This document shows, piece by piece, positions 1 to 9,100 of a stretch of DNA of 64,000 nt; positions within the stretch are counted from its first letter, which is position 1, and each line of letters begins with the position of its first letter. The notes under the pieces were generated by a model. It searched no databases. It saw nothing but the letters and a program-made list of their open reading frames with translations, and had not been told where the DNA came from. Position numbers and translations under genes: made by a program. The stretch is from Paenibacillus tritici (GTDB lineage Bacteria; Bacillota; Bacilli; Paenibacillales; Paenibacillaceae): NCBI RefSeq assembly GCF_013204885.1, contig NZ_JABMKX010000006.1:62001-126000 (forward strand), in the 5' to 3' direction.

Positions 1-1
1 T

Positions 2-39
2 GAATCCCCGTGCCTTAAGCAATCAGGCAGCGGGGATTC
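2..39. terminator. Hairpin at the window edge, possible terminator
   Basis: The arms GAATCCCCG (2-10) and CGGGGATTC (31-39) are perfectly complementary. An inner pair TGCCT (11-15)/AGGCA (25-29) extends them to about 14 bp with one bulged base. Any T-tract on the minus strand would lie outside the window, so the terminator reading cannot be completed. Confidence 0.4.
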
Positions 40-56
40 GTGCGTATATACATAAT

Positions 57-83
57 GGACCCCCGGGACTTGCCCGGGAGTCC
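57..83 (-). terminator. GC-rich hairpin after the serine hydrolase gene
   Basis: Positions 57-67 and 73-83 form an 11-bp stem with one mismatch around a 5-nt loop, about 20 nt past the stop of the minus-strand hydrolase gene. No clear run of T follows on that strand, so it may act together with the adjacent hairpin at 2-39. Confidence 0.35.
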
Positions 84-103
84 CACATCAATCAGGCGCA
101 AGC

Positions 104-1051
104 TTAAATAGATCCCAGTAAAGGTACGATATAGTCACGGAACACATCTGCCGGAGGATTATTCTTCCCGCGCTTGTTATCCTGGGTCAGCACAGTGACA
201 AGCTGAAGCTCCGGCACTACATATATGAATTGTCCGGCATACCCGCGGGCGTAATAGTAGTCTACCAGACTGGATTCTCCGGCTGCTGAGCTGCAGGACA
301 GGGCATCTGTCCACCAATGCCAGCCATACCCTCCGTGACGGGGAGGCTCCGTGTGCATGACTGGCTGTACTGAACGTGCAGCCCGACTGCCGGAGATAAT
401 CTGCGAATCCTTCCATATCCCCTGCTGCAAATAGAGCTGTCCGAAATTCAGCAGGTCTACAGGACGCAGCTTCAGCCCGAAGCCGCCAGTATGGATGCCC
501 TGGGGGTCCGATTCCCAGTCATAGTCCCGGATGCCAAGCGGTCCGAATAGAACCTGTTCGGCATAGCTTGCTGTGCTCTGTCCTGTGGCTTGTACCAGAA
601 TCGACGATAGCAACTGCGAAATCCCCGAATTGTATTCCATCCGGGTGCCCGGTTCATCTGCGAGCGGTTGCTCCAGCACATAATTCACCCAATGGGGCGA
701 ACGGGTCATCTTCGGGAAGGAGTTGGCACCGCCGAACTCGGTCCAGCGGAAGCCAGCGGACATCGTTAGCAGCTGTTCGAGTGTAATGTCCTGCTTGCGT
801 GGATCAGCATCACGCCGGACCTGCGGGAAGAATTCGCCGAGCGGCGCCGCAGGGCCGGGAAGCAGACCTTGGTCCATGGCGATGCAGATTAGCGCGGAAA
901 GTATGCTTTTGGTGCAGGAATTGATCTTCGCCAGCTCGGAGGCCGTCTGCTGATCCCGGTAATGCTCGAAGATCAGCTTGCCATGCTGCTGAATCAGACA
1001 GCTTCGCAGCTTCAGCGGCGCAAGTGCGGCCGATAGTGTGGACAGGTTCAT
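104..1051 (-). CDS. Serine hydrolase, beta-lactamase/penicillin-binding-protein-like (class C fold)
   Basis: A 315-residue protein of the beta-lactamase-related serine hydrolase family (esterases, D-amino peptidases, class C enzymes). The SxxK motif is visible as S-C-T-K near residue 46, a YxN-like tyrosine as YNSG near residue 140, and an HGG motif near residue 240 in the place of KTG. No signal peptide is evident, so it probably acts in the cytoplasm. The ATG at 1051 follows an AAAGGA box at 9-nt spacing. It is a lone minus-strand gene. The substrate cannot be read from sequence, and true beta-lactamase activity is unlikely without an export signal. Confidence 0.85.
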   Translation of the reverse strand: MNLSTLSAALAPLKLRSCLIQQHGKLIFEHYRDQQTASELAKINSCTKSILSALICIAMDQGLLPGPAAPLGEFFPQVRRDADPRKQDITLEQLLTMSAGFRWTEFGGANSFPKMTRSPHWVNYVLEQPLADEPGTRMEYNSGISQLLSSILVQATGQSTASYAEQVLFGPLGIRDYDWESDPQGIHTGGFGLKLRPVDLLNFGQLYLQQGIWKDSQIISGSRAARSVQPVMHTEPPRHGGYGWHWWTDALSCSSAAGESSLVDYYYARGYAGQFIYVVPELQLVTVLTQDNKRGKNNPPADVFRDYIVPLLGSI

Positions 1052-1080
1052 AGGGAATTATCCTTTCGGTAATATACACA

Positions 1081-1381
1081 GCCACCGCTTGAACGGTGGC
1101 CGTGCGGTTCTTGTAGATATCAGATTTAACTCTGTGAATAGGGTTGAATCCCGGAGGTTCCGAACCACGGAACTGCGGCGCCCGGCCGAGTTTGCTCCTA
1201 ACGGACCTGAGAGACCCTATTCCCCGGAAAACACCACGTTTTGCGGTGTAACGGACAGAGTGGACCTTATCGTCTCTCTACATGAGGTTTAAGAGTAGAA
1301 ATTCCAAGAATAAGCTCCATGGGGTCCGTTCCTTTGCCCAAGGGGTGACTTTCATCCGGAATACGTACGCCTCGGTCCGTT
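1081..1381. repeat. Structured intergenic region with direct and inverted repeats
   Basis: The 406-nt gap 1052-1457 has no convincing gene. It contains a 7-bp hairpin (GCCACCG 1081-1087/CGGTGGC 1094-1100), a 6-bp hairpin (GTTCCG 1157-1162/CGGAAC 1168-1173) and a third (ACACC 1231-1235/GGTGT 1245-1249). Two related direct units begin AACGGAC at 1200 and 1250. The first, AACGGACC, is perfectly complementary to GGTCCGTT at 1323-1330 and 1374-1381. It could be a long leader of the hydrolase gene or a dispersed non-coding element. A 60-codon minus-strand frame at 1267-1449 lies inside it and looks spurious. Confidence 0.5.
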
Positions 1382-1457
1382 ACGCCTTGCCAAACGCCTA
1401 ATGAACAAATCCCCTCTTCATATGGGAATGGCACTTGAAGGGGGGACAAACCTGCAA

Positions 1458-2102
1458 TTATGCTAATCCGAAATGCGCCTCAATCTTGGTGAGCATCTCT
1501 TCTTTGGTGGTCCGGGCATTTCTTATATAATACTGGACATGCTGCTGTCTTGCTTGCTGTAGAGATTTACGGGTATTCGCAATGATTCCGTCCAGTGTCT
1601 CGCGCTTGGCGCGTTCCGGGTCTGACAGGGTAGGGAAAAGATCCAGCATTCCCCGCAGATGATCCCGGTTGAAGTAATCCCGGCGAATCAATTCATCCTC
1701 CGCATATAAGTACACGATCTGCCTATTATCGGCTATACTCTTCAGGAACTCCGGGGCTATATCCGTATCGACTATTATCGGCTTGCTGTTACCCATCTGC
1801 AGCAGCTCCAGCAGGATGAATTCGATGCTTTCCTCCGCCGCAGAGACCAGCCACTGATTCCTGTCGTTGCCTTGACCGAGGAAATACCATTCCCAGTCTA
1901 CGAAATACCTTAGAATAGCCGGATGGTCCTGCGGATTAGCCAGCTGCTTATATTCAAACGCATGCTCATCGGAAGAATAGAAAATCATTCCCCGCCTGGT
2001 TGATATCAGCTCTGCCATAGTGCTTTTACCCCCGCAGGGTCCTCCACAGATCCAGTACACATGCTTCAGATATTGCTTCAATAACCGCTCAGAAATTCTC
2101 AC
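1458..2102 (-). CDS. P-loop NTPase, predicted kinase-like (AAA_33 type)
   Basis: 214 residues with a clear N-terminal Walker A motif GGPCGGKST at about residues 20-28, preceded by a hydrophobic strand. This is the arrangement of small nucleoside/zeta-type kinases and AAA_33 ATPases. A hydrophobic strand ending in IIVDTD near residue 112 could serve as Walker B, and RR/RD residues near 145-150 suggest a lid. The start is GTG at 2102 behind AGGGGGA; the nearby ATG is out of frame and closes quickly. Substrate unknown. It is isolated, lying 187 nt beyond the anti-sigma gene in the same direction. Confidence 0.7.
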   Translation of the reverse strand: MRISERLLKQYLKHVYWICGGPCGGKSTMAELISTRRGMIFYSSDEHAFEYKQLANPQDHPAILRYFVDWEWYFLGQGNDRNQWLVSAAEESIEFILLELLQMGNSKPIIVDTDIAPEFLKSIADNRQIVYLYAEDELIRRDYFNRDHLRGMLDLFPTLSDPERAKRETLDGIIANTRKSLQQARQQHVQYYIRNARTTKEEMLTKIEAHFGLA

Positions 2103-2289
2103 TGTTCATTCCCCCTGTAAAAATGATTAGTTAACAGTAGGGGATACTCTGATTCTGTTTGCATGACATGTCCAGGTTGCCGGCATCTGCATACACCACC
2201 TTTGATGGATTTCCCTGTATTATCTCAGTCTAACGAATGGATGTCCAATTCATGCTTCGCCTTGACGAGAGATCTCTAATAGCCGCAGC

Positions 2290-3285
2290 TTAGTTAGGAA
2301 TCGCTATTGCATTAGAGACGACACCGAAGGTGGAGCCTTTAATATAAGCCTGATTCTGCAGAGCTTCCAGCTGTTTAGCAGTACCGGTTACGACTACACC
2401 AATAATTGTAATATCGCCCGGTTCCAGAATATCATTATCCCCGGCTAGGCTCTCATGAACCTGATCTGCTTCCCAGGTGAAGTTTTTGCCGTGCTTCCGC
2501 AGCTGTTCGACACTGTTAATGAAGGAGTCCACACCGCCATAGGGGGCAAACTGCTCTCCATGGAATCCGTAGATGATCATCGAATCAGCTGCGATGGTCT
2601 GGCGCGTTTCTTTCAGGTATTTTTTATAAGAGGGAGTATAGGCATCCGTCCATAACCAGACAGGCTGCAGCCCGGCAGGTAGAAGCTTCTGCGTCTCCTC
2701 CAGCGTGTAGGCATGGTCAAAAGACAAGGCCAGCTCCACCAAAGTATCGTCACCGAGCTGCTTCAGCAGACGGATGCTGTCCTCATACGAATCATACTGG
2801 ATCTCAGGATGATAAAAGACCATTTCCCGGTCACCGGTGGCTGAGTTGTAACGGGGGGTTGAGGAGGAAGAGCGCAGCTTTTCCGGCGGCGAAATCGCTC
2901 CAAATGCGCCATATCTTCCGGTGGAGCGGCCCCATAAATTGTATGATTCCTCGATGGTCTCCCAAATATAAGGTTGGCTGCCTAGCCATTTGTAAGTCTG
3001 ATTGTACGTTTCACCTCCGAAGCTATCCAATTTCAATGACTGGTTGCTGAGATGAACATTAGGGGCGCTGATCTCGTTTTTCCAGAGAGTTTCAGATAGT
3101 ACCTTGTCTCCCTGGTTCAGTCTCAAGTGGTAGAGGCCATACCAGATAACGGCAAGTATAACCGGGGTCACAACCACAATGATTCCAATGGTTTTCAGGG
3201 TGGAGCGGAGTCTGGCTTTTCTGATGAGCTGCTGAGTCTTTTTCCCTCCGAGAATGAACGGGTCCTGCTCCTGATTCTGTTCCAT
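2290..3285 (-). CDS. Anti-sigma factor with sigma-regulator N- and C-terminal domains
   Basis: 331 residues. A short cytoplasmic head (about 1-28) precedes one transmembrane segment (about 30-55) and a large extracytoplasmic part, the layout of Firmicute membrane anti-sigma factors with Sigma_reg_N and Sigma_reg_C domains. The ATG at 3285 abuts the TAA of the ECF sigma gene with no gap, and its AAGGAGGG ribosome site lies inside the end of that gene, so the two are translationally coupled. By family knowledge the head would hold the partner sigma inactive until an envelope signal arrives. The signal is unknown. Confidence 0.85.
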   Translation of the reverse strand: MEQNQEQDPFILGGKKTQQLIRKARLRSTLKTIGIIVVVTPVILAVIWYGLYHLRLNQGDKVLSETLWKNEISAPNVHLSNQSLKLDSFGGETYNQTYKWLGSQPYIWETIEESYNLWGRSTGRYGAFGAISPPEKLRSSSSTPRYNSATGDREMVFYHPEIQYDSYEDSIRLLKQLGDDTLVELALSFDHAYTLEETQKLLPAGLQPVWLWTDAYTPSYKKYLKETRQTIAADSMIIYGFHGEQFAPYGGVDSFINSVEQLRKHGKNFTWEADQVHESLAGDNDILEPGDITIIGVVVTGTAKQLEALQNQAYIKGSTFGVVSNAIAIPN

Positions 3286-3780
3286 TTAAATGCCCTCCTT
3301 ATAATGTTTGATGAATTGGTTTTTGGCGCGTGTGACATGAGTCTTGAGCGTGTTCTCATTCATACCGTACAGGGAGGAGAGCTCCTTATAGGTCAGATTC
3401 AGCTCATATTTGAGAATTAGCAGTTCCTGATGCTGCTCAGAGAGTACAGCAAGGGTGTCGCGGATATTCTGTGCGGTTTCCCGCCTCAGCAGCTGGATCT
3501 CCGGCAGATGGGTCAAGGAAAGAAGCTGAATATCGTCAGCATCAACCGTAGGATGGCGTTTGTCTTTTCGCTTAAGGTCATAGAACTGATTCGTCGCGAC
3601 CCGGAACATCCAGCCCATAACCTGCTTGGAGCCGATCCCGTCCTGATAGACCAGATATTTGTAACAGGTGTCCTGAACGATATCTTCAGCGTCCTCGCGG
3701 GCAAGTCCGCGTTTCCTCAAATACCGGTATAGCAAAGTTCCCGCTTGCTGCAGAAAGTGATGTATGGTGTCTTTGGCCAT
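3286..3780 (-). CDS. ECF-type RNA polymerase sigma factor (sigma-70 family)
   Basis: 164 residues from the ATG at 3780, chosen because GGGGG stands 6 nt upstream; an in-frame ATG at 3810 has no such site. Region 2 carries EDAEDIVQDTCYKYL and a -10-recognition stretch ending FYDLKRKDKR. Region 4 shows the helix-turn-helix ELNLTYKELSSLYGMNENTLKTH in two blocks near residues 125-150. It is directly followed by its anti-sigma gene. A candidate ECF-type promoter precedes it at 3803-3828, suggesting autoregulation. Which envelope-stress group (SigM/V/W/X-like) it belongs to cannot be decided here. Confidence 0.9.
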   Translation of the reverse strand: MAKDTIHHFLQQAGTLLYRYLRKRGLAREDAEDIVQDTCYKYLVYQDGIGSKQVMGWMFRVATNQFYDLKRKDKRHPTVDADDIQLLSLTHLPEIQLLRRETAQNIRDTLAVLSEQHQELLILKYELNLTYKELSSLYGMNENTLKTHVTRAKNQFIKHYKEGI

Positions 3781-3802
3781 GTCTTGCCCCCTTCCCTTAT
3801 AC

Positions 3803-3828
3803 AACGCCAAGCTCCGTGAAAAGTTTAC
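3803..3828 (-). promoter_or_regulatory. Candidate ECF-type autoregulatory promoter
   Basis: On the minus strand GTAAAC (3828-3823) and CGTT (3806-3803) are 16 nt apart, close to the ECF pattern of an AAC-containing -35 and a CGT-containing -10. Transcription would begin just upstream of the ribosome site of the sigma gene. The match is short, so this is tentative. Confidence 0.4.
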
Positions 3829-3927
3829 AGCAGCCGGTACAATCTGTATTCCTTAATTATAAATGTTCAATACCGGCAACAGCTTCAGCAGTGAATTTCT
3901 ATATATGAGACTACTAAACTGAATCTT

Positions 3928-3963
3928 TGTGAAAAAAGACACAAATTCGTGAAAATTATCACG
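3928..3963 (+). promoter_or_regulatory. Tandem CRP/FNR-like (or Rex-like) dyads upstream of the lipoprotein promoter
   Basis: Two inverted repeats have the TGTGA-N6-TCACA layout: TGTGA/ACACA at 3928-3943 and CGTGA/TCACG at 3948-3963. Their centres are 20 bp apart, two helical turns. The second ends one base before the -35 box, so with a start near 3997 the centres fall near -42 and -62, the usual class II activator position. The first also matches 16 of 18 positions of the Gram-positive Rex consensus as I recall it, so redox repression is an alternative. Confidence 0.5.
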
Positions 3964-3991
3964 TTGTATTCATAAAATTTTAATATATAAT
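3964..3991 (+). promoter_or_regulatory. SigA-type promoter of the lipoprotein gene
   Basis: TTGTAT (3964-3969) and a perfect TATAAT (3986-3991) are separated by 16 bp. Transcription would start near 3997-3998, giving a leader of about 26 nt with an AGGGGGAG ribosome site before the ATG at 4024. Confidence 0.65.
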
Positions 3992-4023
3992 AAAGTTAAC
4001 TAAAAGAAACAGGGGGAGTTAAA

Positions 4024-4578
4024 ATGAAATTATTCAAAGTATTAGTAGTAGCAGGGGTATCGGTAGCATTGTTGTCGGGTTGCGGAGCCAAAAATAACGA
4101 GACTACAGGTGGAGCAGCTACTACAGCACCGGCTACCACTGAGCAAGCGGATGCTGTAACTTCAGCTTCCATCGTGAACCAGGCAGATGCCTTCACTACA
4201 GCAGTTAGCGACAAGGGAACCTGGATTGTTGCCGTGCTGAACGATCTTACCGTTGACAAGGATGTAGTGGTAGCAGGCGAATTCCATGACAAGAATGATA
4301 CAGCTAAGCCAATCTACCGTAAGCTTGCCCTGTACGCACAGGATGCAGACCACAAGGTTACAGCTACTTACACCCTTACAGCACCGAAAGTAACCGTACA
4401 GAGCGAGAACTTCCGCGTTCAAGGCGGCACGATCAAAGGTGACGTTTATGTAGAAGCTAACGGATTCAACCTGTATAAGGATGCTACCATTGACGGCAAC
4501 CTGTACTTCTCCAGCGAAGATGTGAAGGCAACAGCAGTCCTGGAAGGTAAAGTTACCGGAGCTACTGAAGTTAAATAA
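4024..4578 (+). CDS. Exported lipoprotein with bactofilin-like repeat region
   Basis: 184 residues. A lipoprotein signal peptide ends in the lipobox LLSGC near residues 17-21, followed by a Thr/Ala-rich linker to about residue 45. The C-terminal half (about 125-180) has regularly spaced G-D/G-N turns (TIKGDVYVEA, TIDGNLYFSS) suggestive of a short beta-helix such as bactofilins. Function unknown. It is monocistronic: its own promoter with tandem dyads lies upstream and a strong terminator at 4621-4656 follows. It is divergent from the ECF sigma operon, so both could share envelope-related control. Confidence 0.75.
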   Translation: MKLFKVLVVAGVSVALLSGCGAKNNETTGGAATTAPATTEQADAVTSASIVNQADAFTTAVSDKGTWIVAVLNDLTVDKDVVVAGEFHDKNDTAKPIYRKLALYAQDADHKVTATYTLTAPKVTVQSENFRVQGGTIKGDVYVEANGFNLYKDATIDGNLYFSSEDVKATAVLEGKVTGATEVK

Positions 4579-4620
4579 TATAAATTGCTTCGTATCAATA
4601 TAATAGATAGGAACGACATA

Positions 4621-4656
4621 AGCCAGTAGACTGGGGCCTTTCAGGACCTTGTCTGC
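4621..4656 (+). terminator. Rho-independent terminator of the lipoprotein gene
   Basis: An 11-bp stem (AGCCAGTAGAC at 4621-4631 with GTCTGCTGGC, one wobble pair) is followed by TTTTTT at 4651-4656. Confidence 0.85.
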
Positions 4657-4745
4657 TGGCTTTTTTGTAATCTGCCCGGAAATATTCTATAGTAGATGGA
4701 AGAGGTTGTAAGCGCAAACACTTGGGACAGGGGATGCATCTATTC

Positions 4746-5435
4746 ATGAAAACTACACGGAGATGGGGGATAGCTGCCGGGGTGATTCTAGCTTCTGTAG
4801 CGGTACTCTATCTATTATTGTATATGTATGAAAGACCCGGCGGATGGTCTGACCAGCGGATGTCGCACTCCCTCGGACTGAAGCAGACACTCCAAATCCC
4901 GCTTGGCGCAAGTCCGGAGGAAGCGGTTGAGTTATTCCGCCATTCCGACTCTATGACCGTCATTCATCAGGAGCCTGTTGCCAGAGGGAAGCTAGTGTTT
5001 CTTGCCCGTGCGGGCCGGCAGGAAGGCAGTGATCTTCAAGTAGAATATGTCCGCAAAACCTGGCTCGGCTGGAAATGGGTCTGGGGAGCAGGCTATGGAA
5101 TGAGCAAAGATCCTTCCGCTTCGGCGATCAACTACATGAGGGTGCCTGAGCTGGAGCAAATCTCCACGCCTTTTCCCATGCTGTTCGGTGAGGTGCTGGA
5201 CCCGTCCATTCAGCATATTGTGGTTCAGCAGAAGGAAGCCGGGATAGATAAATCCGAAGCGAAGCTGATTCAGGCGGGGCCAGACCGGACGATTTGGCTG
5301 GCTTTTCAACCGGCTACAGCGGGTGTTCCGTTTGAGATTGAAGGCTTGGATGAGAACAGGGAGATCATCGTCTCCAAAGTCATTACAGATATCCGGGACA
5401 GCGGCTCGATTGATTCCACCCGGCGAATGCAATGA
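4746..5435 (+). CDS. Membrane-anchored protein of unknown function
   Basis: About 229 residues from the ATG at 4746, or up to 237 if TTG 4722 is used. The only ribosome site nearby is AGGGG at 4729-4733, which is adjacent to ATG 4734 but 12 nt from ATG 4746, so the latter is preferred without certainty. One N-terminal transmembrane segment (about residues 5-24) is followed by an extracytoplasmic domain of mixed composition rich in charged residues. No known motif is recognised. It stands alone between the lipoprotein gene and the S-layer leader. Confidence 0.6.
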   Translation: MKTTRRWGIAAGVILASVAVLYLLLYMYERPGGWSDQRMSHSLGLKQTLQIPLGASPEEAVELFRHSDSMTVIHQEPVARGKLVFLARAGRQEGSDLQVEYVRKTWLGWKWVWGAGYGMSKDPSASAINYMRVPELEQISTPFPMLFGEVLDPSIQHIVVQQKEAGIDKSEAKLIQAGPDRTIWLAFQPATAGVPFEIEGLDENREIIVSKVITDIRDSGSIDSTRRMQ

Positions 5436-5568
5436 TATATCTCACATGAACTACAACATTCTTTTTGGAAAATCCGGCTTGATCATAATAGGTTGCATTC
5501 ATGGCAGTACCTCTCCTTCATCCAGCTGATAAGGGGGTAATGTGTAACACTCGTTTGAAAAGCAGACG

Positions 5569-5612
5569 AAGACTCCGGCTCCCGTACCTGTACGGTTTGC
5601 CGGAGTCTTTGT
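5569..5612 (+). terminator. Hairpin terminator-like structure
   Basis: AAGACTCCGGC (5569-5579) pairs perfectly with GCCGGAGTCTT (5599-5609), with an inner GTAC/GTAC pairing in the loop. The following T-tract is short and interrupted. It may end transcripts from the preceding gene. Confidence 0.5.
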
Positions 5613-6199
5613 CTATTAAAGGACCGCTTTTCCGGCGGGATACAGAGATTATACCGAACATGCAAATACTGCGGAATCAGCACATAGAAAAGGATGTGGA
5701 ATCTTGGATTTGCATTTTAATGAAGACAATATGGAGCTGTAACTTGAAAAAAAGGTAAGGAATTCCAGCGTTTTGTCGAAATCTGTTCAGATTTTGTTCA
5801 CATCCTTTGATTAACATGGTTAAAGGCACAGATCTGTGTGCCAGAGATAGCTTAGGTCCGGGAACTGGCGTAAGGAATGCTATGTTTGACCGTTAGCTTT
5901 CTCCCCTTGAGCAGTCTGACATACTGTCAGCAGTTCTTAACCGGCAGGCCAAAGGAGGGATTCGTGAGAGCGATCTTGGAGTGCTGTTTCTAACAAGAGG
6001 ATGGCACTGTTTTTGACGGAAGAAAGCTGAGCTTGCTGTAAGGATTCAGAGATTAGCAGAGTTATATTTGCCAGACTTGTATTTCAACAATAAAGAGTTC
6101 TGTTTGGAGCTCGAGATAGCGATTTACCCAAAAGGAACCGTCTGCCTTTGATCTCCTCGAGCTGTAAACAAGGACTACAGAAGGGGCGGAAGGTGAAAG
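5613..6199 (+). other. Long non-coding leader of the SLH surface protein
   Basis: Together with 5436-5612 this makes a 764-nt gap without a credible gene. It holds several dyads: CACAGATCTGTG (5827-5838), CTGACA-TAC-TGTCAG (5916-5930), and the pair AGCTCGAG (6108-6115)/CTCGAGCT (6155-6162), which encloses an inner CAAAAGG/CCTTTG hairpin 40 nt before the start codon. The ribosome site GGAAGGTG precedes ATG 6200 at good spacing. I could not assign it to a known riboswitch class; a long structured 5' leader that stabilises mRNA is the simplest reading. Confidence 0.5.
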
Positions 6200-9100
6200 A
6201 TGGATTTACATGCACAACGTAAAGGATGGTGGAACAGGCCGTTGAAGGCCTTGCTGTCGCTGACGCTGGTGGCGAGCGGATTCTCAGCGGCAGTTGCGCC
6301 AGCGAAGGTGCAGGCGGCCAGCGGAACTCCGGGCGGAGGTATGCAGGCGCCGGTTTTATGGCTGAAGGCGGATGATGGCGCATCGGCTGTAAATGGAGGA
6401 TTAACAGACTGGGAGGATCGTTCTCCGAACCCTGTAGGATTCACGCTGGATCTTCCTAATGGAGCGAAAGTTCCGCAGTACAACGAAAGCGGAGTGAACT
6501 TCAATCCGAGTGTGAAATTTGCGAATCCTTTAAGCGCATATCATTATAATCCTTCAGCAAAGCTGCTGGGTGACAAAGCGATTACCTTCCGCTCAGGGTA
6601 CACGGTGTACAAATGGCCGGAGTCGGGAAGCGCAGGTGTACTCGTAGGCAGCTCGGATCAGAAGAGTTCCAACGGTGTAATCGTTATGGGCGGCTACGCT
6701 AATAACGTCAGTACCGGTCCGGGTTTGACAAATGTGTATAGTTATGTTCCTTCCACGGTTCGTGACAGACACCAGCTTGTGAATTATCAGATAGGGGAAC
6801 CGGGTCATACCGCCGCCATTGATGGAAAAAGCACAAATGTGTCAGGAGGTTCGTTCACTCCCTTCTCATTCACTCCTTCCATTGGAGCGACTAACGCGCC
6901 CGCCCAGTATAACTGGTCAGGTCTAAATGCGGAAGTGGCGGAAATTATTTTGTATGACACCATCACAAGTGCTGATGCAGCGAAGATTGAGACGTATCTG
7001 GCTGTAAAATACGGGATCACTTTAAACCATGATTATGTTGGTACAGACGGTACACTTCTGTGGAGCAAAACAGCCAATGCGGCGTATCATCACAATGTGG
7101 CGGGCCTCGGCAAAGACAATCTGGAAGAGTTGGACCAGAAGCAGAGCCGAAGCATTAATAAAGATACACAAGTGGCGATTGGTCTGGCTGGGCTTGCTGA
7201 AGCAAACAGTGGAAATACAGCTGTACTTGCAAACGGACAATATCTGATCTGGGGGGATAACGGCAAACCGGTTAAGTTCACCGGACAGCTTGGCTCGCCG
7301 GATTGGTATCAGGCCGAACGGATCTGGAAGGTTCAGAATAACGGAAGTGTGGGAGAGGTTGAGATTGCCATTCCGGCAACGGCTGCCCCGGAAACGGTCA
7401 AGCTGCTGGTGAGCGATACGGACACCGACTTCGCACAAGCTACTGAATACGAATTAAGTCCAATCACACTCGGCAACGTACCTCACTATGCTGTGAAAGT
7501 AACGTTGAAGGATGGACAATTCTTCACTTTTGCAGCGGAGGCTCCTGAACTACAAGAGGGCTTGCTCGAACAGGTTGCGGCTGGCGGGCATGAGATCGTA
7601 CTCACCTTCGACCAGGAGATGGCAACGGGTAATTTGGCTGGTTTCAGTGTTAAGATCGCGGACACAGCCGTACCTACCGGGAGCATCACCTACAGAGTGG
7701 ACCCTGCCGATCCTAAGAAGCTGATTTTGACGCTGCCTGAGGGAACGGATGTTAAAGGGAAGACTGTGAACGTGGACTATAATGGCACGGGTTCGCTCAA
7801 AAGCACTTACGGAGCTCCTGCGAAGCCGTTCACGGTGAGTCCAAAGGATCAGTTCATTGACTCGCTCCAAATCATCCAGCCTGCGGGGAGCTTGGTCACT
7901 GCGCCTAAGCCTGAGATTACAGGGGAAGCCGAGCCGGGTTCTGCCGTTGCGATTGTAATCAAGGATAAAGACGGTCATATTGTGACTGGCGCAGGCGGAA
8001 ATGCCGTTGTGGAAGCGGACGGGAAGTGGTCATTCACCCCGGGCGCCAACTTACAAGATGGTGAGTACACTATTGAGGCGACAGCCACCAAGGGCGTCAA
8101 GTCTGCGGTTGCCACCAAGGGAATTACGGTCAACGTCCCGGTGCCGACACTTGTCATTACAGCTCCTGGCGGTGAGATGGTAACCGATACCACGCCGGAG
8201 TTCCAGGGAACGACAGATCCCGGAGCTACGGTAACGGCTATTATCAAAGATCAGGACGGGCATACCATCGGAACCCCGACAGTAACTGTAAAAGCGGATG
8301 GCACATGGAGTTTTGAGCCGGAAGAGGCACTGCCGTATGGCAAATACACGGTAGAAGTGACTTCAGCCAAAAACGGAAAAACCAACATGGCCTCCAAAAC
8401 GATTTCCGTAGTAGACAAGAGCAAGCTGCAAGCGGAAGTGGATCGGTCTTCCACGTTGGATGAGGAAGACTACACAACGGGAAGCTGGACGAGCTACGAG
8501 TCCAAGCTGACCACCGCGCAAGCGGTGCTTGGAAGCGCGACTGCAACGCAGACCGAAGTGGACACGGCACTGGCGGAGCTGACGGCAGCGCGTGAAGCGC
8601 TGGTGCTGAAGCCAGTGGTGGACAAGAGCAAGCTGCAAGCGGAAGTGGATCGGTCTTCCACATTGGATGAGGAAGACTACACGACTGGAAGCTGGACGAG
8701 TTACGAGTCCAAGCTGACCACCGCGCAAGCAGTGCTGGGAAGCGCGACTGCGACGCAGACCGAAGTGGACACAGCACTGGCGGAGCTGACGGCAGCGCGT
8801 GAAGCGCTGGTGCTGAAGCCAGTCGTGGACAAGAGCAAGCTGCAAGCGGAAGTGGATCGGTCTTCCACATTGGATGAGGAAGACTACACAACTGGAAGCT
8901 GGACGAGCTATGAGTCCAAGCTAACCACTGCGCAAGCGGTACTGGGAAGCGCGACTGCGACGCAGACCGAAGTGGACACAGCGCTGGCGGAGCTGACGGC
9001 AGCGCGTGAAGCGCTGGTGCTGAAGCCAGTCGTGGACAAGAGCAAGCTGCAAGCGGAAGTGGATCTGTCTTCCGGGCTGGACGAGGAAGACTACACAACT

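Noticed and set aside
1081..1100. T-box or other amino-acid-sensing leader before the serine hydrolase
   Set aside because: The AACCGCAC sequence on the minus strand is suggestive, but the T-box core AGGGTGGNACCGCG is absent and the hairpin is not followed by a T-tract.
1267..1449. 60-codon minus-strand frame in the intergenic repeat
   Set aside because: It lies wholly within structured repeat sequence and has no recognisable protein features.
5501..5758. 85-codon plus-strand frame upstream of the SLH gene
   Set aside because: It spans a terminator-like hairpin, is Arg/Leu-rich without domain character, and has no proper ribosome site.
5613..6199. c-di-GMP or other known riboswitch in the SLH protein leader
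   Set aside because: None of the conserved core motifs of the GEMM-I, GEMM-II, SAM or purine classes could be found.
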